Shown one piece after another: positions 1-12,200 of a stretch of DNA of 64,000 nucleotides (position 1 is the stretch's first letter; every line of letters starts with the position of its first letter). Origin of the DNA: Dendrolimus kikuchii (lineage: Eukaryota; Arthropoda; Insecta; Lepidoptera; Lasiocampidae); NCBI GenBank assembly GCA_019925095.2, contig CM034414.1:660001-724000 (forward strand), in the 5' to 3' direction. The position numbers were made by a program, and so were the translations under genes. The notes beneath the pieces were generated by a model, which saw nothing but the letters and a program-made list of their open reading frames with translations, was not told the origin of the DNA and searched no databases.

Positions 1-120
1 CAAGTACAACGCGTCGTCTTATTTTGTACTACCCTCCCGAGTGATTGAACCATAGGCTCTCGCCAGTGTTGCGTCACCATATCCAAAAGGATAACCCTTC
101 AAGGCATGGATTCCTCTCAC

Positions 121-254
121 CTTGCAGGCTGTTGGCCTTCCTGGGCACCAGCTCCTGGCCCACGGCCTGGATGGCGGCCTGGTCCAGCTCGCGCAGCTGC
201 TTGGCCAGCGTGTCCAGGGCGGCGGCGCACTCGCGCTGCCCCGGAGCCTTCTCC
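121..254 (-). CDS. rhea: Talin exon 37 (R9 start), last exon in window
   Basis: GTTACAG acceptor, GTGAGA donor. Encodes EKAPGQRECAAALDTLAKQL, RELDQAAIQAVGQELVPRKA, NSLQ. Matches the first helices of R9. The intron after it runs off the window. Confidence 0.93.
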
Positions 255-3200
255 CTGTAACCAAATTGCATATTCACCCTTGGGTACCTGGACAATGGCA
301 ACTGTTACGTCACGTACATGGAATAATTTGTTCACCTTCAGAGATGCATCTGTGTACATATTTAGGTCTTACATGTTATTTAGACACAATACGCCTATTC
401 CGGTTCTGGCTCCAACACCTTTGGCCTTTTAGATAGTTGCCATCGACAACAACAACGACTTTCACAACATACGTAAACGTCACATTAACAGTGACAGATG
501 AAATGTCACTTTACGAACTTTATGTCACTTCACTTCTTTCCACGCGTTTAAAATAATAACAATTATAAACCCTATATATATTGTATTCATTTATCTCCAG
601 GTTTGCAGAAAACATGGTACAAATTACTGGCCAAATTTTTAGATTTATTATTTTATACTTTTCATTTTCACTTTGACATTGGCAAAATCAGTGCTACTTG
701 CATTGCAGCCATGAAACTTAAAAAAAATATAACAAGACTAATATGTGGAATAATATACCATTACCAAATGGTTACACATTTGCGGCATTTGCGGTGGAAA
801 CTTTGGGTCCGTGGGTTCCTAAAACGCTCTAAAGATCTACCGTGACGTCGCCAAACGTTTGGTAGACGTCACACGCGACCAGAAGGCTGGCGTCTATTTC
901 GCTCAAAGATTAAGCATTGCCATACAACGTGGCAACGCCGCCAGCCTTCTGGGAACGTTCCCGGCAAGTGACAGTGGTTTATGGTTTATTTAGTTTTAGT
1001 TTTTATATTGTATAGTTTGTTATTTAATATACAGTACAAGCGACTATAGACTGTGTAACAAATCGCTGCCAGATGGGAGCGTGCCCAGAAGGCTGGCTGC
1101 ATTGCCGCGCTGTATGGCGATGCTTATTTGTTGGGCGAAATATGAGCCAGCCTTCTGATCACGGGTGGCATCAAAGAGTTTCATAGTTTGTAGTTTATTT
1201 TTAAGTTTATATTTATTTGCATAACAATTAGTTGATTCATTACAATTATAAATTATATTATATCATGTGAAAATCAGGCGTGCCCAGTCTCTTCAGGCGT
1301 TCAACGGACTCGTGAAGAACCATTACCTCGGGCTCTAAGGTCAATCATAACATCTTCATCTGTCCCATATTTACGTAATTCTATACATTATTAATATGAT
1401 TATTATTTATGTATATATCAATATATGTATATTTTTGTCTTATTTCTATGTCTATTATACTTGCCATTACAAAATTTTATATATATATAATTTTATTTAT
1501 ATTTATTTTTATTCTAGTTACATTGCAAAACCCACATGTTACACAATTTTTCTCTAATCCATCCTAAGGTTGTCTGGAAGAAATTGCTTTTAGTGATAAG
1601 ACCGCCTATTGTCTTCTGTACTTAAACTTCTTAAATTGTATCTTAATGTTATGCATGACGAGCGCCTTGATGCTGTCGGAGACGGTCTTGCTGTGGGCCG
1701 CGAGGCCCTGCCACTGGCCGCGCTCCTGCGGCGACAGCGCCAGCACCCTCGCCGACTCCAGCATCGAGCACGAGCCCGATATTATACTCCTGAGGTACAA
1801 CGATCGAATCAAAGCGAGAAGCTATATCAGAGATATATATAGAGCTATATCATCCGTGCAGGAACGGAGAAAGAATTTCCTGCGTTGTGGCGGTCTATCG
1901 TAAGAGGCGACAAAACACCCACAGCCAGGTTGTAGGGTATTTGCTCGACTGGATGGCTACCACCCTTGGTCTGGAGTATGTCGCCATAACAACCTTGAGT
2001 TGTGTTCCGGCATTAGTGACCAGGTTCCAGAGGGTTTCAAATGTTCATAGGCGATGGTAACTGCTTTCCATCAAGTGAGCCATCTGCCTGTCTGCTGAAC
2101 TCCTGCAATAAAAAAAAAAAAGGCTAGCGACGCTTCGCGCAGAGGGAATGCCTTTGGACACCATCCTCGGGCCCCTCGGAGGGTCTACCTACAAAACTTA
2201 AACCTGCTCCCCATTTTTTTTTTTATTGCATGACTTCAGCAGACAGACAGACGGCCCACTCGATGGAAAGCAGTTACCGTCGCCTATGGACATTTGCAAC
2301 CCTCTGGAACCTGGTCACTAATGCCGGAACACAACTCAAGGTTGTTATGGCGACATACTCCAGACCAAGAGTGGTAGCCATCCAGTCGAGCAAATGCCCT
2401 ACCACCTGGCAAATATACCAATATGCAGGATTCCACACTTTTAAGAATATTAGCACGCTAGGTCAAGTAAACTGTTAAAGTGCTTCACGCTTTCCCGACC
2501 TGAATTTGAACCCACGTCCAGGGGCGTAGTGAGGGGGGGGGGGGGGCATCATGCCCCGGGCGCTACTCACAAAGGGTCTTAGAATAGCCAATGTTACTAA
2601 TTAAGATACCACTATAGGATCAGACATATAGATCGCGTGTTCATACCTGCCACAGTCCAATATGGCCTCCTGGTTGTGCCTGGCCTGTGTCGATATTTTA
2701 GCCGGCACGGACGCGAACTCTGGACTGTCGGCGAACTGGCACAGGCTCCGCACAGCGTCCTGCAGGGGGCCGGTGGCCGAGGCGCAACGGGCACGGTTTT
2801 CCTACAAAAAATTGATATCACTCAGTGAACTACTGCCTAGTGCGACGCTGGGGGCACCCATATTAACAGTTGCTCTGTCTCGCTCGCACGTCATCCGTCC
2901 CGTTTTATCCGTGCAGGAACGGAGCAGGAATACTAATTTCTGCGTTGGGGTCTTCCCGACTGCACGGCTACCACTCCTGGTCTAGACTCTAGAGTGTGCC
3001 GCCATAACAACTTTTGAGTTGTGCTCCGACATCAGAGGCCAGTTTCCAGTTTCTCCTTCAAGGCCGGCAAAACATTGACAGCACCTCTAGTATTGCTAAT
3101 ACCCATAGGCGACGGTAACCACTTTCCATCACAGTTGGGCCGTCAGCCTATCCGCTGTGATAAAAAAAAAATAACACGTCGTGCTATATACCGCACTAGC

Positions 3201-6200
3201 TGTACATAGCGAGTAAGTAATTATTTAAATAATATAATGTTACAACCTAGGCGCCGACAAAGACAAATTCCACGTACAGTCTGTAAAAACACATTTTATT
3301 ACCTGTTGGAATTTGAACTAATTGTAATTCTTTTATGATCGTCTTCTTTTGTTTACTTATTTATTGGCATACGTTTCTAGTATCGTGAAGAATAAGCTTG
3401 AGGCTGCCTCATTAGCCAGGTGTTATGAATTATAAGGTATAAGCTGATTATAGGAAATTCGGTCACGTTGCATTTACGCAGTATAAAAAGATGGCCTGAT
3501 TGAGAGAGGAGGCACTCGATCGAGAACCACGATCAAAGCGGGACGTGTGTACTACAATCGGGAATCTATTAGTGACGGACTTTGCGCGTTTTATTGAACC
3601 ACGATCTTCTCTGCATTACATTGGGACTTGTTGCGTTCGGTTATATTTGTACCTGTGTTATACTGGTTTGTATAGTTCTAATAAACTCTATAATAATTCC
3701 AACGGCATTTTTAATTCGAGAATCAGAACTCGTAAGAATAAGTAATTAAATACGATAACATCGACCCATTTGTAATCAGCAACTCAGGAGCCAAGCGGCG
3801 TCTAAGCCTTAACTTCGTCAACAGCGACTAAGCATGCCGGTGTCTTTTTTACGTCTATTTATGTAATCAAATGTATTTAGCTGAAGGATTTCCGTAGATA
3901 TAGTTGTGACGTCACCTCGCTGTAGTCGGCGTCGAGCGCCTTGATCTCCTTGACGAGCGCGGCCGTGGAGTTGGCCACGTCCTTGGCGGCCTGCACGAAG
4001 TGGCGCTTGGCCTGCGCCTGCGCCGTCTTGCCCGACGCCACGCGGCATGCGTTGCACAGCGCGCTCGTGTGCTTCGCCACCACGGTCGCCGCGGACAGCA
4101 CCTGCTCGCCACCACACCCGTTCACTATACGCACTACCAACACTCGTTTCCCAAACGACACCCACCGAACTAAATGTTTCAACTTGGGACTTCTTATCAG
4201 CGCAGGAGTTCAGCAGACAGACAGACGGCCCACTTGATGGAAAGCGGTTATTATCGCCTGTGGACATTTGCAACACCAAAGGTGCTACGAATGCGCTGCT
4301 GCTCTCTTAAGGGACACTGGAACCTGGTCACTAATGCCGGAACACAACTCAAGGTTGTTATGGCGACATACTTTAGACCAGGGCAAACACCCTACCACCT
4401 GGCAATTTGAATGATATTTTACATTAAAAAAATATTATTAACAACAATCAAATATAACCTATATCACTTGAAAATAATATATATGTTTTTTACATCAGTT
4501 CAGTAGTTCAAGATATTAATTCCTACAAACAATAAACGCACAAACCTTACCTTTTTATAATATTAGTTAGTGTATATATCACGTGTCACTGAACTCCACC
4601 TAAATCCCTCGACCAGGCATTCCCAAAGTGATCGTTATCAATCCCCCGGGGTCGAAATCGATTTCCCAGGGGGTTGTCATAAACGAAAACTGATTTTGGG
4701 AATCGACAAGGTCTAAAAATCAATCTCTATTAGTTAATACAAGGAAACTTTCAAAATACTGTATAAGTTGTTTTACATGTACAAATGTGTTGTTTCCAAT
4801 TTAAGCATTTTTACGTAATTTATATTAATAACTACACTGATATTTACTGAATTTTATGTCTATTTATTTTATTAAATTTTGATGAGAAAACGGTGTCAAG
4901 TTTACTCACTTAATGGATGGTAAAGTGAGCAAGATTTTTAATTCAATTTAGCTTTGGGGTTCTGCGGTATCAATTCATTTTGGAAAAGGGGTCTCTTGCC
5001 AGAAACGGTTTGAGAATCCCTGCCCTAAACCGATGGTGATGAAAATATTTGTGTGTGTTCGGGTGGGTACCCGGATGGCTTAGAATTTTAGATTCACAAT
5101 TTAACCCAGCAGATGACGCTACAATCGGCTTTTAAATTGTATAGCATAGCATACTTCTGTACATATAATAAAAAATCCGTCACTGAGATAAACTAATATT
5201 AAGTAGAACTATACACCATATTGTTGGCACCCAACGATTACCACATAGTCATTTTTTTTTTAAACTTGTAATATGGTTTATTTTGTAGCTATACAAGCAC
5301 ATTTTATCAGCAATAATCACACGACAACAAAATAAAACTAAAATATATATGTCTTCAGGCGAATGTAAGCGGTGATTCTGAATGTAGTATTGGAAACTAT
5401 GACAACGTGGGCGAACAAACCTGCTGTTGGTTGCTAGACGAGTCGCAGAGCGCCCTGCAGGCCTGGTCAATGGCCACCGCAGCGCGCGCGAACTGCGCCT
5501 GGTCCACTAGCCCCGGCCTGCCGGCCACGCTGGTCTCGTCCGACACTGCCACCTAAACGGCACAAAACAAACGTCAATTTATTCAATCAGTACTACAGTG
5601 CGAACAAAACTTAAATGCGTTCCTGAAGATCGCACAAGTCGAGCACAATATAAGGTCCGCAGGGTTGTCTGTGCAAGAACTGTTGCGCTCTTGCTTGGCT
5701 ATTTCCCGCATTCGTATGCCATCTCTCTTGCACTACGCAATATCGGGCATAATAAATATTTTCACTCGACTGGACTTGCGTAAGTTCAGGGAGTTGACTG
5801 CGCTCGAAACGCATTTTAGTTTTGCGCGGACTCTACATTAGTAGTCGAAAAATAGGTTCTAAGAGAGATCCTGGGTCCAATAAGAAGGAATGGTGTCCAT
5901 TGGCTTATTCGGAAAAAATATTCTAATTAAAGAGCTGATGTGGTGTGGTGTGGATCTTGGAGCGAAGATAGTCTATGTAGCTACTCTATGACATGACGTC
6001 GTCGTCACAGAGTTATAATACAACGTACAATACAAAACGTCATAAAAAAAATACAATCTTGAGTTGTGTTCTGGCATTAGTGGCCAGGTTCCAGTCTCTC
6101 TTTACGTTGGGTGGGCTGTTTGGCCACTTCAGGCGATTAATAAAAACGTTCCTATCGTAGCAGTGTCTCACCAGATAGGCCGCCTGCGCGGTGCACTCCA

Positions 6201-9200
6201 CGAGCCCCTGCACGGCCGCCGCGACCGTGGCCACGGAGCGCGCGAACTGCTCGTGCTCGCTCCTCTTCACCGCGCTCGCCATCCCGGACATGCCCTCGCC
6301 TGCACCCATCACAAACCCACATTTACTTAATAAGCAACATTCAAATTAAGTTCCATTGGAGAACATCCTTTAAAAGTCATACATACGTTAAATTTTAAAA
6401 GACTAATTATTTAGCAGGTAGTTCGAAACAAACTTCTATCATAACTTACAGGACGTGAACGTACGGGGAGTAATGTTAAATTAAGCATTATTACATATTT
6501 TACTTGTTTAGCTTATTGCTGAAGACCAATATACTCGTGACTATGGTAAGTCCTCGACTTCGTCTCGGGGTGACATTCGTTTATTCATTCATAAAAACCA
6601 ACTTACCTCACCATTATCATAAATAACTATATTGTCGTTGTGACAAGAGACACATAGACAAGATTCCATTCGTGAAAAGGATAATTGATTTTTCAAGAAT
6701 CCAATGATACCACTTAGTTTCCGTCAAAATCAACCTCGTGACTCCTTTGAATGTTCGTCGCTACTTCGCATAGTTTAGAATTTGCTTGCCCTGGAGACCC
6801 ACTTGAAAAATTCACCTATATACTTATATATCAATCACCGGTATGTGATATCACATCACATCACTATATAGTTGGCATGTCGACCTGCCTTGTACTATAG
6901 CTGTCAATTACATGTGTTCCTTTATTGCTTCTACATACTTTAATATACAGTCGACTCTCGATAATTTGAATAAAATCAATATTAATTGGTTCCCTCGGTA
7001 ATTTGATATAGAAGGAATAGTATCTTGCCCCCCAACATGCAATCATTTGAAGTCCCGACTTTTCTACTATCTACAATTTGAAACGCTACCATAAGTGTCT
7101 ACGCCCTCAGAACCGACAGAAGTGACGATTTCTTCTCAGCTCTCATCACTGTCGGAAATTCATTTCGAACATTTGTGATTATTTGTACAAATGTTTAAAA
7201 CGATAAATAACGAATTTGATCAAACTCTTGTTAATTTGATTTTTTCCTCTTGATTATAAACACCTGTTATTTTGAACTCTTGTTCTTTTTTTGTGACTCA
7301 ACCTGATATTATTTTACAGTATTACTATAATATGCCAGCCAGTTCGTCCACTCCTGACTTGAAATTCTCGAGACACAAAGTACCCGCAGCATTTAAAAAA
7401 GAATTTCCCGGTTCCCGGGATAAAAAGTAGCCCAGATCTTAAGTCTAAGAATTAGCTGTCTATGAACGAAACCCGCATCAAAATCGCTCAAAAAATTACA
7501 TCGTGTTCCCCGTCGTTTATATAGTATATTCCAGTTATTTATTTTTAAATAGCTTCAATGCACAGTCACGGCATATTTAGCATTTTATAATCAATCAATA
7601 ACTCTTTATTGTGCACCGATACCAAAAAAAAAAAGAACTTACAGACTAAAAAGCGATCTCTTCCAGACAACGTCAATACATAATAATATAATATTATACT
7701 TGAACTCTTATTAATTTGAAATCTTGCTCCGGTCCCTCGGGTGTCGAATTATCGAGAGTCGACTGTACCGAGCGTTCGGAAGGTGTTCCACTCACTGAGC
7801 GCCTTGCTCTGCTCGACGACGCAGTCGAGGCACGCGAAGTAGCCGAGCTCGGTGAGCGGCTGCGTGGGCGAGCCGAGCAGCGGCCGCGCGCTCTGGATCG
7901 TGCGCACCGCCGCCGCGCACTCCTTCTGCCCGGGCGCCGCCTCCGTGCACACGTCCACCTGCGCACCGACGGACACGCAACTCGTACAAGGCACCCGGTA
8001 TCGTAGTTTTGCGACGAGTGAGGTAATATATCGAGTGTAAGACAGGGATGGAAGGTACACCGCTGATATAGAAAGAAGAGTGAATTCGGGGAATAGAACC
8101 TCAGCCAGAAGATCCAGCTTGCCATACACAACGCGATGCTGGTACCTACGCTCACGTATGGAAGCGAGAGTTGGGTATGGAAGAGAGTGTCGGGGTGAAT
8201 GTAAGGAAAGGAATGCTCCGGTGGTTCGGGCATGTGGAAAGAATGACTAAACAGATATACAATGCAAAAGTGCCACGACCACCTTCCATGATCAAATTGG
8301 TCGTGTACTAGCGGAAGGTGATGTCAGGAGCCTTAAGAACAGACGAGCGTGCATGACAAGAGTTATGAATGTCAAAGAAGCAAGTGAGGTGTGTAAGAAT
8401 AAGCCTAAATGGCGCTCTGTTGGTCGTGCCTACCCCGCAAGGGAACTGGCGTGAAGTTCTGTATGTATGTATTTTACAAGGTAGACAACTGGAGATGAAT
8501 AGAAATGAATCGTACCAAACGGTTGATGCTGTCGGTGACGGCTCTTGCGGCGGCCGCGAGTTGATTCTTGGCGTTCGGACGATTCAAATCCTAAAGGAAA
8601 AAATTTAACATAAAAACATTTAATTTTTTTTTTTATTGCAGGAGCTCAGCAGACAGACAGACGGCCCACTTGATGGAAAGCGTTTACCATCGCCTATAGA
8701 CATTTGCAACACCAAAGGTGCTGTAAATGCGCTGCTGCTCTCTTAAGTGAGTCTGGAACCTGGTCACTAATGCCGGAACACAACTCAAGCTTGTTATAGC
8801 GGCATACTTCAGACCAGGGGTGGTAGCCATCCAGTCGGGGAAATGCCCTACCACCTGGCTGTGGGTTGTTAAAGTTGAAACATTCTGCAATTATCATTCA
8901 GTTTTTTTATATAGTAATTCTGAGGCGGTACGAAGTTTGCCGGGTCAGCTAGTATTATATAAAAAAAAAACAATATCAAAGGCCGGCCTAGTGAACTTTT
9001 TTTTTATTATTATTATTCACATATATATTTTTATTCCAAATTTGTTACATTTTTCTTATAAAAAAATATAAAAAACTGATCTTCGCCGGCAGTGGGGCCT
9101 AGGGTCCAGGCTACCGGTGGTTAAGGCTCCAGACGTAGGAATCTCCTCACAATACGGGCCGTGTCCAACAGAGCTGCCTTCTGCATCCGACTCTTCAACC

Positions 9201-12200
9201 AGATACCAAGCGAGAGCCTTTCAAGGTGGCGATCAAGGCTCTTCGCTATTAGTCCATTCATCGACACCACTATCGGTACTATGATTGTAGAGTCCAGGTT
9301 CCACATGGCGGTAACCTCGTGAGCGAGATCAATATACTTTATTTGTTTATCTTTCTCGGCATTCACGAGGTTACCATCATGGGGAATCGCGACATCTACA
9401 ATTATAGCACGTCTCGCAGACCGATCAACTATCACAATATCAGGCTTGTTAGCAACAATAGTCCTGTCTGTGATAATTGATCGGTCCCAGTAGAGCAGAT
9501 ATTAACCATTGTCAAGAACTGGCTCGGGCTTGTATTGGTAATAAGGTACCTCCGACGAGACAAATCCGTATTTAAGAGCAAGTTGCTGGTGGATGATCCT
9601 GGCTTATTATTATTATTATTAACATCTCTACGGACTCATGTTCCGTACCCTTTTTTACAACTTAATTTCTAGATTTAATTTTTTTTAGCCTAGTGAACTA
9701 CTCGACTTGTATTTATGTGATTGTGTGAAGTGCTAGCAGAGGTAAATGTTCTACGTGATATGTAAGTTATAAATAAATTAGATTATTCTCCCATAGAGTA
9801 AATAATGACCATAAACAAAATTAAAATGAACAAGTTGGCGGTAGGCTAAATAAAACTTTAACAATACTCGTTGACACTTGACATCTTTGTCTTCCGTGAT
9901 CACGGCCACTGAAAAGTGGCCGAAACGTCGGAAAAACCAAAATCAAATAAAAGTACCGCGCTTAAAACCGTTAAAACGTAGTTTTATTATATGTATACAA
10001 GTCGCGAAAACTTAAGAAAATATTAAGTTTCCTTAAGTATTATTTGGCAATCCGGGTACAGACACCATCGATATAAACAAAATACTTGGCGCTGGAATCG
10101 GGTTCTAAGATTTTGATGAGTGTGCTTGAATAGGTCCCGGTGTGGTTTAAACTCACAGTTATTATTTAGAGCAGGACAAGGTCTGCCAGGACTGCTAGTT
10201 CATTAATATACAAAACGCTTTAGAACCGTATCACTGTTCTTGTGATTAAATTGTAGATACCCACCTGGCTGACAGATTTCGCCGTCCCGAGCAGCTTCGA
10301 TGAGTTGACAGTGACAGACTTCATCGAGCTCACCATCACCGTCTGCGATTCCATGTCCTGAAAAATCAAACATACACCGGTGCAGTACTACACAAGAGAG
10401 AATTTATACATACGAATTGGTTTCTACCAAGGAACAAACAAGCTGAACGATCGAACCTCCTTGGAAGAGCTTTTAGTCAATAAATTTGTCTGACTTTAGT
10501 ATTATAGAGAAAATGAGACGGAAGATCTTGTTTATTTTCATATTGGAAACGTAATAAATTGTTGCGACTTTCCGACCGATATTTATGTCTGCATTCTCTC
10601 TCAAATGAGTTGAAAAACGTTGTATGACACGCGTGCGGTCGTTATAACCAACTCGCCGCGCTAGTGCCATAAGAACTTGTTGTGAGTAGTCTGTGATATG
10701 GCGACGCTGACCTCAGTCCTGCCGGCCATCTCCATGGAGACGCCCATGAGCCGGTTGAAGGCCTCCCCGAAATGGCGACCGCTGTCCGCCAGCGCCTGCG
10801 GCTGCTCCACGCTCTGCACCACCTCCGAGGAGGCCGAGTTCAGGCCCACCGCCGCGTTGTTCAGCTCCGATTGCAGTTCACTGTTCAAATTCAAAATAAG
10901 TTCCATTGGAGAACACTTTTTGAAGGTCATATCTTAATATATATATAAATTACGTGTCACGTTGTTTGTCCGCGATGGACTCCTACTTGACCGATTTTAA
11001 TCAAATTTGCACAGCTTGTGCAGTTTGATCCGACTTGAAAGATAAGATACCTGTATAAGCAATGTTTAAATTATTAAATATAATGTGTTCGATCTCATTC
11101 TCTCGCAGGCTTAGTCCTATAGATTTATGTGTTTATCTTTTTTTAGTGTCGCTTTTTCATTTCATCGAATTTCAAATCACAACGATTTTAAAGTAATTCA
11201 ACTTCAAAAATGTAACAATCAAAACCAAATGGGGGTAGTTCAGCAAATGTCAGACACGAGTGGTTTTCAACTGCACCCTTTTAACTTGTGTTCTTTTCAA
11301 TCTCCAGGAGCTGATAAACAGGCAAGCGGCCCACCAGATGGAAAGTAGCCACCGACGCCCGTGGAAGTGTGCAACACCGGGGATGCCTGCCAATGGGTCG
11401 CAAGCTCCGAAGAAATTATATATAACACCCTTCAATGCAACTTGTATCTATTTTACGAAAAGAAGTCATCATTATTGTTGCGTTTAATCCCAGTTGCGTT
11501 CCAAAGCGTCCGCTTTAGACTCCGGGGTCCGCTTTCCTACTTTTCCTCCTCCATTTCACGCTGTCGGCATCCGTAATTCTGATCCAAAAGTTGGAACAAA
11601 CTAATAATAGTGTAGTGTCTTACCCGTAACTTCTATCAGAGGGCGGGAACTCTCCCATGTTGAGGATGTTGAGGGTCTCGTTGATGTTCTCCATCGCCAA
11701 GTCCAGTTCTGTGTGAGATGGAACCGCCTCCATCGTCTGCTCCAGACCCTGGGCGTTAAAGAGAGATCATTTAGCCTATGGGAGCTGCATACGTCTAGTC
11801 ATCGCAGCTGACGACGAACTACTGCCCAACGCAACGCGGGAGCGCACGTATTAATAGTTGCTCTATCTCGCTCACACATCACCGGTCTCGCTCACACACT
11901 GTGCTATGTATTGTACTAGCTATACGACTTGTTAATATTTGTACTTAAGGTTACCGTTTCCAAAATAAATGAATTACACGCGTTGCCGGCTTCGAAGGGG
12001 AGACAGGGGTCGTCTTGCCAAGAACTCCCTGCAAAGACGACGAGAATCAGGCATACCTGCGATATGTCCTTAGCGATGGACACGATGGACGCCGTGTCCA
12101 GCGGTTCCGATGTGCTCAAATAACTCTTGACAGTCTCCACCAGGGTCAGAGACGAGTGGAGGACATGCCGGCCCGACGAGATCATTCTGAAGACATAGCA

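Noticed and set aside
1..120. Further talin exon at the left edge
   Set aside because: After the donor at 120 no acceptor with a talin-like frame is present in the remaining bases.
3818..4279. A 153-codon minus-strand frame over talin exon 34
   Set aside because: Arg/Gly-rich out-of-frame reading of a GC-rich exon plus a SINE-like copy.
7694..8233. A 179-codon minus-strand frame over talin exon 31
   Set aside because: Wrong frame of the exon joined to repeat sequence; the talin frame is VDVCTEAAPGQ.
9605..9625. ATT/TTA microsatellites and other short simple repeats (2530 G run, 16545 C run, 20390 AATAT)
   Set aside because: Ordinary simple sequence, mostly element tails.
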